From Bettongia penicillata ogilbyi (Eukaryota; Chordata; Mammalia; Diprotodontia; Potoroidae): a DNA stretch of 64,000 nucleotides. The notes beneath the pieces are model-generated. The model searched no databases. It was given only the letters and a program-made list of their open reading frames with translations, and was not told the DNA's origin. The DNA is taken from assembly GCA_023548195.1 (NCBI GenBank), contig JAJHZJ010000061.1:4608297-4672296 (forward strand). Reading direction: 5' to 3'. Positions 45,594 to 54,836 of the stretch are shown piece after piece (within the stretch, counting starts at the first letter, position 1; every line of letters starts with the position of its first letter). The position numbers and the translations under genes are program-made.

Positions 45594-46420
45594 TGTTGGG
45601 GTTTAGGCTCTGCACACGCAGGGATGCCAACAACTGTTGTGTTGTGGTGAAGTGTCTCAAAAAACCCAATCAGGCAACCTCTAATCCAAGTATAGGCATT
45701 TATTGAGACTGACTCCTCTCATGAAGTTCCACAGGAACTAGCAACTTCAAAGAAAGCAAGATGGATTTTTACAGTGTAAACATGCAATTACATCACAGAA
45801 ATTATGAATATTAAAAAGGCAGGAGGGGTTTGTTAAGGGATTAGGTAATATGCCAGCTAGTGGAAATGTGCATGTGATTACCCGTGATGCATACAGAAAA
45901 ACCCCTTTGGGGGATATGTATAGATGATAATGATATTATAATAAGCCTCTCTACACCCTAAGTTCACTCTAGGTCAGTTCTTTGCTGTTACAGCACAGGT
46001 GCCTACTTAGGGAAAGTTCCTTCCATTGTTTTGGGGTCCACATCCTGCTTGCGCATCCTGGTAGTGCTGCTTTCTGATTGGCTGAGTATTATGGTCCTGT
46101 TTGAGACTAGAGGGATGTGGTTGTGGTTGAGTGCATGGACGTACCTGCTATGAAGAATGGGTCTGGGGGTGGTGGCTAGATAGAGGCAATGACTGGGATC
46201 CCATCACACGGACATGCCTCCTACTCGGTGAGAAATGTGAGTTCATAGACATACCTGTAGTTCTGGTGAGCAGTGAGGCATATATATGAACAAGTTAGGA
46301 TATTGAGTGTGGGTGGTGATGGTGGTGAGTGGTTAGGTAGTGGCAGTGGACCTACTGTTCAGTGGGGCCTATAAGGAAGTTAGAATATTGGGGCTGGGGG
46401 CAGCTTTATTAAGATTCCAA
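45594..46420 (-). mobile_element. Probable solo LTR
   Basis: On the minus strand the 3' end would be the complement of tgttggggtttagg at 45594, giving a CCCCAACA-type terminus, with an AATAAA signal about 105 bp inside (plus tttatt near 45700). The far part has loosely repeated units (atggacgtacctg / atagacatacctg; ttaggatattgagt / ttagaatattgggg), like U3 repeats. No target duplication, and the left part of U3 is uncertain. It could also end near 46207. Confidence 0.4.
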
Positions 46421-46689
46421 TAGATAGATGCTGAGTATGAGACAAACTGAATTTACCCCACTTACTACATAAAACAAGTTAGATTCTAATACTGGTGAGA
46501 ATCTAAATTGGGAAAAAAATTAACAGACACACCTCACACTTAAGATTGTAAAAGCCTTACAGCTGTATTTCAAAAATTAAGTTTTCCTGAGCACAACATG
46601 AGACAAAAATGACTAGATAGAAGTTCCACTGAAAAAAGATCTACGGGTTTTGGCTTCCAGCTTAGCATGAGTCAACCACATGCTGTGGC

Positions 46690-46795
46690 AACCAAAAAAA
46701 TGAAAGGAAAAGACAAAGCAAAGCAAAAACGAAAGGAAAATAAAAGGGAAAGGAAGGGGAAAAAAGAAAGGAAAAGGAAAAAAAAAATCCAAAAC
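46690..46795. repeat. Purine-rich (GGAAA)n-like tract
   Basis: Nearly all A and G, with aaaggaaaagac- and gaaaggaaaat-type units. Confidence 0.8.
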
Positions 46796-46859
46796 ATGAA
46801 GACAATCTTGGACTTCATTTGAGTATAGCATCCAAGACTGGAAAGATGATCATCTCCCA

Positions 46860-47540
46860 GTACTCTGACCTGGTCATGTCACATCTGGAATGACAAGCAG
46901 TGATCCATAAATTTCCATGGAGCTTAAACTAGTTGGGGTACCCCCTTCTGGAAACACATTATTAATCTGTAGACTCTCCAGAGTGCCTGCATAATGAGGG
47001 ACATCAAGACCAAGCCTTATGAAGAATGACTGAATAAAATGAATTTGTTTAGCCTGGAGAAGACTGGTAGCGGTCTTCAAGTATTTCTAAGCCTCTCATA
47101 TGTTCACAAAGGGAACTATAAGAAATGATAAAAGGTTGCAAACAAGTAGATTCTTGGTTTAATGTAAGGAATTTCCCCAAAAAAATTGACAGCAATTTTA
47201 CAGTAGACTGAGTTGCTTCAGGTGGTAGTGAATTCACTAGAAATCTTCAAGTGAAATCTGAATCACTATCTGTTAGAAATATCATTGTGAAGATTCTTAC
47301 TTGGGTTGAACTCAATGGCCTATGAGATCCTTTTTTAAAAATTATTTTATTGCCCCCCCCATTACATATGTTAAAACAATTTTTAAACATTTTTTTAAAG
47401 TTTTGAATTCCAAATTCTATACCCTATCTCCTGCCCCTCCCCCTTCCCTGAGACAGTAAACAACCCAATATAGATTGTACGTGTGGAATTACATATAACA
47501 TTTTGAGGTCCTCTCCAACTCTGAGATTCTGTGACTTATT
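46860..47540 (+). repeat. CR1/L3 LINE 3' end, split by an L1-type insertion
   Basis: Forward L3: tgtttagcctggagaagact, ggtcttcaagtatttctaag, taatgtaaggaatttcccca, ttgcttcaggtggtagtgaa and ttgaactcaatggcctatga. The last bases (ggtcctctccaactctgaga, ttctgtgac) come after 47513. Confidence 0.8.
47332..47513 (-). mobile_element. L1/HAL1 3'-end insertion, heavily 5'-truncated
   Basis: The minus strand carries only a 3' UTR segment of the kind seen in HAL1 (plus: ttttgaattccaaattctat, tgagacagtaaacaaccc). Flanks tgagatcct (47323-47331) and tgaggtcct (47514-47522) match 8 of 9. It was inserted into the L3 end. Confidence 0.75.
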
Positions 47541-47907
47541 GCTAAATTCTTATGTTTGGCTAGGACAATAGGATGCACCTGGATCACACCTAAAGTGCAG
47601 AGCTAAAATGATAGACAAGTCCTTGATTTGGTAAATGATTATCCCTAATCCTAAAGGTATTGTTTTACAACACTCCTCACAACTCTTAATCACTCACCCT
47701 CCCAACCCTCTTGCTTCCAGAGATGTGATTCATTCTAGGATCCAGTGTTATAGCAGAAAAATATATTTTATTTACCCCTAAGAGCAAAAAAAGAATCCCC
47801 CTAACAGTAAGAAAATTCCCCCCAATAGTAAGGAAAGGATCATTTACCTTCAGACGGTTATAGAAGCAACCCATGCTGGTAGCTGTCCAGAGATGAGGAA
47901 AGAGACA
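47541..47907. other. Unassigned, no gene seen
   Basis: No repeat or coding similarity recognised. Confidence 0.4.
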
Positions 47908-47972
47908 ATCCCTTATTAAGCATCTACTATGTGCCTGGCACCATGCTAAGCACTTTATAAATTTTATCTCCT
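47908..47972 (-). repeat. MIR 3'-end fragment
   Basis: cccttattaagcatctacta, tgtgcctggcaccatgctaa. Confidence 0.75.
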
Positions 47973-48069
47973 TTATTGTTATAAACTCTAAATAAGTCTT
48001 TCTCCCTCTGCTCTCTCCCCCTCTGATTCAACCATCTTTATCACTGCCATACTAATCCTTCTTTGATAT

Positions 48070-48316
48070 AATAATGATACTAACAGCTAATATTTACATG
48101 GCATCTACTGTTTGCCAGGCACTCTGTTAAACACCTTAGATAGTATCTCATTTGCTTCTTAAAACAAGGTAGATACTATTAATATCCCCATTTTACAGCA
48201 GAGATTAAGTGACTTGTCCACAGTCACACAGATAGTAAGTGCCTGAGGTTGGATTTGAACTCAAGTATTTCTGACTGCAGACATAGTGCTATATGAACTA
48301 TGCCCACCAGCTGCAT
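48070..48316 (-). repeat. MIR, nearly complete
   Basis: catctactgtttgccaggca, taatatccccattttacagc, cacagtcacacagatagtaa, gaggttggatttgaactcaa. A worn L2-like piece lies just before it (47985-48062). Confidence 0.85.
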
Positions 48317-48584
48317 TCACAGAATTCCTCCTGGAGTTCTTAAACAGAAGAATTTCTTCCATGATAATCAGTAAATATTACCAATACACGTTGAACTATG
48401 CAAGGCTCCGGGCTATTGAGGAAATCTCATCATTCACTATCTCTTGTCACCAATATAAGATTCTCAAACAAACTAACATCTAGTTGATGGATATTTGATT
48501 TTATTGACGAACTTGAGGGGAAAACACAACTAAGTTACATTTTACATGAATAAATCAAACTTCCAAAATTAACTCTTTATTCAG

Positions 48585-49015
48585 AAAAAAATTTGTTTTT
48601 CCCCAGTTATATATAAAAGGAATTTTTAACTTTTTTAAGTTCCAAATTCTCTTCCTTCTTCCCTTCCCTCCCTTCTCCTTGAGACAATAAGCAATTTGAT
48701 ATAGGTTATATATATGTAATCATGCAAAACATATTTTCACATTAGTCATTTTGTGAAATTAAAAAAAGACCAAAAAAAGTCCATTGTGAGAAAACTAAAA
48801 AATTGTGAATATGTGCTTCCATCATTTCTTTCTCTGGAAGTGGACAGAATTTTTCATTGTGTCCTTTGCGATTGTCTTGAATCATTTTATTGCTGAGAAT
48901 AGCTAAATCATTCACAGTTGATCATTATACAACATTGCTTTTACTGTGTACAATGTTCTCCTGGTTCTGCCCACTGTACTCTGCATCAGTTAATGTAAAT
49001 CTTTTCAGGTAAAAT
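48585..49015 (-). repeat. L1 3' UTR, antisense
   Basis: ttaagttccaaattctcttc, gatataggttatatatatgt, catttctttctctggaagtg, cattttattgctgagaatag and gttctcctggttctgcccac belong to the marsupial L1 3' UTR. Confidence 0.75.
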
Positions 49016-49114
49016 TAACTCTTAAAAGCGTCTTTCACTGGATAATTAATAATGTTAGTAACAACAGCAACAATCTATCTCTCTCATGGGAAGGGGTTGT
49101 CCAAATCTGTAATT

Positions 49115-49270
49115 TCATTAGCACTGGAAATTCTCTCCATCAACATAAATCAGCATTTTTCTGTAACTAGCAATCTTAGAGAGTTGCAGTTAGATCATGG
49201 TCACCCAACATTATGTAGACTTGTATCTAGGGGCTTCTCACTCCAGAACTGATGTCCTAGCTTCTAGAAC
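49115..49270 (-). repeat. CORE-SINE of the 23066/24600 tail family
   Basis: Plus reads aatcttagagagttgcagtt, gatcatggtcacccaacatt and ctccagaactgatgtcctag, the reverse of that family. Confidence 0.5.
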
Positions 49271-50161
49271 AGATTTTCTCCTATTTCCATCTTTCAGGGT
49301 CATAAAAAAATGTAAATGTTGAATGTTGTGTTATTTTTTTTTTTATCATGCATGGCAGGCAATGCCATTCACTAGTTTAAGTATCAGGGAAACCTATATA
49401 GCTGTTCTTTGCCTCTCTTTTATTTTCCTCCATAAAAACACAACTGAACCATTTAAATTAAAAAACACATGGCCTAGAGAGTAGCATTTTAAACTTAAAA
49501 TCTTCATTTGTTATTTTACAGAATCCTTTGCTGGGCTTCAAAAATTGGCAGTGTCTTTACTACTAAAGCTATCAAACCAGTGCAGGAAATTTAATTTTAT
49601 TTAGTATGAGTACTTGAAAACAAGAGGTTTATTCGGAAAGGGCTTATTACTAAATAACTGCACAAAATCAGTATTTTGGGGGAAATGTGGTCTTAGTGGT
49701 TTTCTTCTTTCTGTTTACTCTTTTTCCTGGTTGCTCAAGTCTTTGAGAAACTCCACATTTCGAATAGGTAGTTTGTTTTACTCAACATCCTGCCCTTGGG
49801 ACTTAATGAGTTATACTCTAGAAACTCTTGGCAATTAGGGTGAATTTGGAATGGGATAGATGAAAAATATGTACCAAATACAAACCTTTATTCTTGTGTT
49901 TGCCTTAGAGACTTTTGTCACAAGGCCATGCTCACACCTTCAATCATCTTTAAACTTTTATAGAACATCTCAACTCAAGACAACCCTCTAAACTGATATA
50001 CAAGGCAATATTAATGTATTAATCATCTGAAGAAATGTCTACTCATTGATAATTTGGCAAAGGATAATATGTTGATGAATTTTATACTGCACATTTTAAC
50101 CTGAACCAATTTAGCTAAAATTAAATAGGGCTGTCATAAGACATGACAGCTACCTTTAGGA
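49271..50161. other. Unassigned, no gene seen
   Basis: No repeat recognised; a T-run at 49336. A 74-codon plus frame (49614-49838) has no known similarity. Confidence 0.4.
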
Positions 50162-50183
50162 CACACACACACACACACACACA
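50162..50183. repeat. (CA)n, 11 units
   Basis: Uninterrupted CA run. Confidence 0.95.
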
Positions 50184-50189
50184 AATTGC

Positions 50190-50867
50190 CTAATAAAATT
50201 TGTGGAAAAGACAGAATATAAAAGCCTTCATCTGTCTCTTGATTGGTGAAAGGGTGTTCTGAGCTGGACTCTTTACCCCGCCATTTAAACTTCTGTACCA
50301 GCCCCTAATCCCACAGAACCAGTTCTTGGGGGCCTTAGGCAGGGAGAAAGGAGAAAGTATTAAGTACCTACTATATGCCAAGTACTGTGCTAAGTGCTCA
50401 TAAATAATCCTCTCATTTGATAACAGAGAACTAGATGATCTGCCACACATTGGGTTTTGACCAAAGGTAGCACTCAATGCACACACATTACCAGGTAACT
50501 GACAGTAGCTTGACCATGTCCAACTAGACAGGCTAATTTTGGGGGATGAGCACAACCAGCTCTCCCACAACTGATTCATCAAAACAGAAATATTGCATAC
50601 CATGTCTATACCATATCCTGACTTAGGTCCAAAAGGAGCTGCCATATTCTCCTGTAGTTCTTTGACCTGCTGATAAGTCTGCTAGTTAGCATACTTGGCC
50701 CTAGTCAGGGATATCAAAGTCCCTTTGAACTCCTGAAGGGAGCCACCTCCACTTCCTCATTGGGATATTTTTTAGTGAGTCAGATATGGTTTAGTGGGCT
50801 GCCCTCCCCATTCCATGCTGGATATCAGAGGCCACTTTGGTCCACAACACAGCTAGTAAGTGTCTAC
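50190..50867 (-). other. Unclassified block with open minus frames; MIR piece inside
   Basis: The minus strand is open for 151 codons at 50190-50645, with an in-frame extension upstream containing QQVKELQENMAAPFGP. A reverse MIR end (ctactatatgccaagtactg) at 50350-50425 interrupts it, so the present frame cannot be a real protein. A similar open minus frame lies at 51555-51773 beyond later insertions. Both may be worn pieces of one old coding element. Family unknown. Confidence 0.35.
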
Positions 50868-51070
50868 CAGCAGTGGGGAACCTGTAGCTTTGAAGCCACA
50901 TGTGGCCTTCTAGATCCTTGGGTGTAGCCTTTTGACTGAGTCCAAGTTTTACAGAATAAATCCTTTTATTAAGGAGATTTGCTCTGTGAAGTTTGGATTC
51001 AGTCAAAGAGCCACACTTGAGGACCCAGAAGACCACATGTGGTCTCAAAGACAAAGGTTCCCCATCCCTG
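50868..51070. mobile_element. Fold-back MITE (hAT-like), copy 2, complete
   Basis: It opens with cagcagtggggaacctgtag and closes with aaaggttccccatccctg; the two are inverted repeats. The interior halves are also complementary (ttttgactgagtccaag against ttggattcagtcaaa). The same family as 44845-45008, with the central loop taaatccttttattaaggag kept. No readable target duplication. Confidence 0.8.
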
Positions 51071-51076
51071 GTCCAG

Positions 51077-51487
51077 GCTATACCTTGTGTGCCTTTGGCC
51101 AAGTCACTTGACATGTAGGTGGCCCAGTGGGTAGAATGCTGAGCAAGCACTCAGGAAGTCCTAAATTTAGTCATGGAGACCTGAATTCAAATCTAGCTTC
51201 AGACACTTACTAGTGTCTGGACAAGTCATTTAATCTCTGCTTGCCTCAGTTTTCTCATCTGAGTATGGAGATAGTAGACCCTACCTCCCCAGGTTTTTGT
51301 GAGAATCAAATGAGATAATATTAGTAAAGCACTTAGGACAGTGACAAGCATATAGGAGGCTTTATATAAAAGTTATTATTAGTTGAGCACCTTGGGCCTT
51401 AATTAGTTCATCTATAAAAGAAGGGGGTTGAATTAAATGACTTCTAAGATCCTTCCTGGCACTACAGTATGTGATCTTATAATTATG
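51077..51487 (+). repeat. MIR3, split by a MIR
   Basis: cttgtgtgcctttggccaag leads to tcacttgac at 51110. It resumes at 51386 with gagcaccttgggccttaatt, gggggttgaattaaatgact and tctaagatccttcctggc. Confidence 0.7.
51111..51385 (+). repeat. MIR/THER1 nested in MIR3, complete
   Basis: Head atgtaggtggcccagtgggt, CORE acaagtcatttaatctctgc, end gtaaagcacttaggacagtg. Flanks ttgac and ttgag suggest a short duplication. Confidence 0.8.
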
Positions 51488-52164
51488 TGCATCCCCAGTG
51501 ATGGAGGTCCATCACCATCTTGCATTTGGCCTGGACCCCTGGCATATCTTTTACCTACTTGATGAAATAGACTGAGGGAGTCAATGTTCTGTCAAGGGCT
51601 AGTATAGCTGATTCTGATAGCTCCTGAATGGGGAGTTTGCTTCCCACAAATAGGTTTGGGAGAGTAGCCAACTGCTCAGAGGTCTGCTCTGTCAGCTCTA
51701 TGACCTTGTGATCTACTTGCCCAGAGCTTAGAGAGTTAATGAATGGCTCCAAACTTTGCTTTGCTACAGGCAATCAGTTTATTGAAGGCAGACAATATGG
51801 TACAATATTGTTATAATTCTGTTGTAATCTTCTCAGTGAGCTCACATATACCCCTCTAGGATTGGTGGGGGGAAATTCCTACTGGGAAAAGGAAGGAAAA
51901 ATTTGGACCAGAATTCAGGAAACTCTAAATCAAGGGTTGATCTAGGTTAAGAGCCGGGATTTCTTTGGAAGGCCAAAATCCAAGTAAGAATGTGGGTAGT
52001 TACCATGCCAATTTATGACTAAATTATGCTGGTAATATTATAATCATGGACAGGAGGACACAAGAATGTTGGCCAATAGTTGCCGAAATTTTTGCCCATA
52101 CAAACTCACAAAATATCATTTACTAAGGCAAGATTTTAATCAGATTTATTAACTCCCTAGTCTG
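51488..52164. other. Unclassified; 72-codon open minus frame
   Basis: The minus frame 51555-51773 shows no motif I can assign. A poly-A-signal-like tttatt lies at 51778 on plus. No repeat family recognised. Confidence 0.35.
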
Positions 52165-52232
52165 GGATTCAAGGCCCTCCACAATTTAGTCACAGCCTAC
52201 CTTTAAAGGCTTATATTCTACTATGTCCCTAT
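52165..52232 (+). repeat. L2 fragment
   Basis: gattcaaggccctccacaat, ttagtcacagcctaccttta. Confidence 0.7.
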
Positions 52233-52234
52233 TC

Positions 52235-52538
52235 TTAAAGAACCAAAGGATTGCCTTGGAAGGAACCTTTAATTCACCAACTCAAAAGGAATCTTCACTA
52301 TAATATGCCTGATCACCACAATATATCCAACAAGTGGTTATCTGGGTCCTGCTAAAGTCCTCTAAGGAGACAGAACTCATTGTTTCTTGAGACAAGCTAT
52401 TCCACTTTTGACCATCTCTAAGTGTTAAGAACTTTTCCCCATGAGATGCCTCTGTGCAACTTTTATCAGTTGCTCCTGGTTCCAGTCTCAGCAGTCAAAT
52501 AAGCAAATCTAAATCCTCTTGAAGAGGACATCTCAAAG
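52235..52538 (-). repeat. CR1/L3 3' end, antisense
   Basis: gattgccttggaaggaacct, caacaagtggttatctgggt, gacaagctattccacttttg, ttatcagttgctcctggttc. Confidence 0.75.
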
Positions 52539-52982
52539 TGCACGTCCCACAGGCATCTTACCCTCAACATGTCCAAAGCTGAACTCATTTTTTTTCCCCC
52601 CAACCCTTCTCTCTTCCTAACCTCTCTATTACTGTTGAGGACACTACCAATCCCCTAAATCACCCAGGTTCACACCCTAGGTGTCATCCTCAACTCTTCA
52701 ATTTCTCCCAATCCTCAGATCCAATCTGTTGCTGGATAAGTGTCAATTCTACTTTTGCAACATCTCTTGTCTATGTCCCTTGTCCTCTGACACTACTACC
52801 ACCCCGGTACAGGCCTTCATCACCATATATTTGGACTATTGAAATAATTCTCCTGATGGTCTCCCACTCCAGATTATCCTCCACTTAGCTATCAAGGTGA
52901 TTTTCCTAAAGCCCATTTCTGACCATGCCTCTCCCCTATTCAGTAAACTCCAGCTTACCGAGATCCATATTACCTCCAGAAC

Positions 52983-53489
52983 TGATGCAGCCTGAGGTTG
53001 CTGGAAACCCTGAAATGTCAGAGTACAGAGTGGCATCCACTTGAAATGAATTAATGCATTCAAACCTTCCAGTCAAAGTGACAAGGTTTATTGTAACAAC
53101 AACATTTTTAACAGTCAGGGTTTCTGGTGAGACTGAAGTTTATATGCAATAAGGACAGAGAAAAGAACTGAATGGGATTAAGGAGTGGTAAGTAGTCTGG
53201 GCTGGGCCAGGTGCAACCAGTGAAAGGACTATGAAGTAGGCTAATTAGGTGATCTGGATAGGATTAAGGAGTGGTGATATGTACAAATAATCTGGGGTGG
53301 GCCAAGTGTCACAGTGATGGGAATGTCAAATAAGTTAATTAGGTGATCTAGGTGGGATGGGGTAGGCCAGTTGGCTTGGGGAAAGGCCAGTGATGCTGTG
53401 CTGCTGAAATGCATGGGAAAATTCAGGGGCTGGATGGTTTTCAGACATGGTCTTTTCCTTTTTGGGGTCCAGGTCCTATCACTTCATCA
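52983..53489 (-). mobile_element. Solo LTR in L2, copy 1 of a sibling pair
   Basis: Minus-strand ends are TGATGAAG and CTGCATCA (TG...CA). A perfect 4-bp duplication, gaac, flanks it at 52979-52982 and 53490-53493. An AATAAA signal (plus tttatt, 53087-53092) sits about 105 bp from the 3' end. The U3 part contains a tandem duplication of about 86 bp, each unit starting with ggattaaggagtggt (53175 and 53261). No retroviral genes. The sibling at 58105-58643 shares this structure. Confidence 0.85.
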
Positions 53490-53792
53490 GAACCAAATTT
53501 AAAATCCTCTAATCAACTTTTAAAGACCTTCACAAGCTAGTTCTTCTATCTTTCAGTCTTTTTACTCCTAACTCCCATCCATGTACTCCTTACTCCAGTA
53601 ACTCTGGTCTCCTTTGTATTTCCCATATAACACACTCCAGTTCTGGACTCTGAATTTTCAATGACTGTCCTCTATGCCTGGAATTCTTTCTCTCCTCACC
53701 TCTGCCTCCTGGCTTTCTTCAAGTACTAGATAAACACCCACCTTCTTTCTGCCAGAAACCTTTCCCAATCTCCCTCACTGCTAGTGCCCAGC

Positions 53793-53882
53793 AAGTGGTT
53801 ATTCAGGTTCTTCTGAAGACCTCCAGGGAGGAAGAGCCCACTACCTCCTGAAGAAAGATTATTGCACTTTTGACAAGTAGGT
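53793..53882 (-). repeat. CR1/L3 scrap inside L2
   Basis: caagtggttattcaggttct, gaagacctccagggaggaag and attgcacttttgacaag are reverse L3 3' sequence, with L2 continuing on both sides. Confidence 0.7.
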
Positions 53883-54440
53883 GAGATTACCTCCAATTTA
53901 CCTTGTATATGTCTTGTATGCACATGGTTGTTTGTGTTCTGTCTCCCATGTTAGACTGTGAGTTCCTTGCATAAAGCTGTTGCACACATATGTATCCCTG
54001 GCACTTTGCACAGTAATTGGGACATAGTAAACACTTCATCAATGCTTGTTCACTTGACCTGGTAGACCTTCATAAACTTGAAGACAGTTGTTAGGTCTCC
54101 CTTAGTTTTCTCTTCTCTTGGCAAAACAACCCTACTTCCTTTAACTTTGCTTCATGACATGGACTCAAATCCCTTTGCCTTTCTGGTTGACTTTTTCTGG
54201 ACACTGTTCAGTTTGTCAATATCCTTCTTAAATTATGAACATAATACTCCACATGATGGGGACAGAGGCAGAACAGAGATCAAATGTAATATTTCTAAAA
54301 CAATTAGAAATTGTTTGATGCAACCCAATTTCATATTAGTTTTTTAGCTGCTAAATCACAGTAATGACCTATGTTGAGCTTATTTTTCATTAAATCTCTA
54401 GACACACTGTTGCCTATATCTTATCCAGCTAGTTTCTGGT

Positions 54441-54836
54441 ATGTTTATTAATTACGCTGGCAAGTGATCAACAAGTCAAGGTCAATGATCTCTCTCAGTG
54501 ACCAAAGACACTAAGGCGGTATCTAAGGCCATCTTAAATCCCAGTCTGTCATCCTGACAACACAATATTAGGATCTCCCCTTACAAACAAAAGGCAATCC
54601 TGATTGGTGGAAACTTAATGAGGAAGTGGGCTAAGAGCTCTCAACTTCTGATTATTTGTTTCATAGTGGGGCAGGGGGAAGGATGGGGCTTACTAATTTA
54701 TATTAGTTATAAGATTTAGCATCCCTCAGCAATCTGGGCAGAGAAAACCAACATACTCATGAACTCTCTGGCTTGCTTTCTCCTGTATAGGCCAAGCTGA
54801 CCCAACTTTGATTAGAAACTAAGGACACAAGAGTCA
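54441..54836. other. Unassigned block between L3 and HAL1, maybe an old LTR
   Basis: Together with 57366-57593 it separates two parts of the same L3, so it was probably inserted before the HAL1 landed in it. It contains gtttattaattacgctggca and a G-rich ggggcagggggaaggatggg. LTR ends were not established. Confidence 0.35.

Larger units (their letters stand above)
52545..54055 (+). mobile_element. L2 LINE 3' part, interrupted by an LTR and an L3 scrap
   Basis: The blocks 52545-52982, 53490-53792 and 53883-54055 form one continuous L2: ccctcaacatgtccaaagct, gtgtcatcctcaactcttca, aggccttcatcaccatatat, ttcagtaaactccagcttac, gaaccaaatttaaaatcctc, ctatgcctggaattctttct, ctcccatgttagactgtgag, ggacatagtaaacacttc. 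Removing the LTR and one gaac restores the L2 order. Confidence 0.85.

Noticed and set aside
45594..46207. Shorter LTR ending at cccatcaca (46207)
   Set aside because: The flanks at that end do not duplicate the left flank and related U3-like words continue beyond it, so the end is left open.
46613..46831. Phe/Pro-rich minus frame as a membrane protein
   Set aside because: It is the complement of a low-complexity purine tract.
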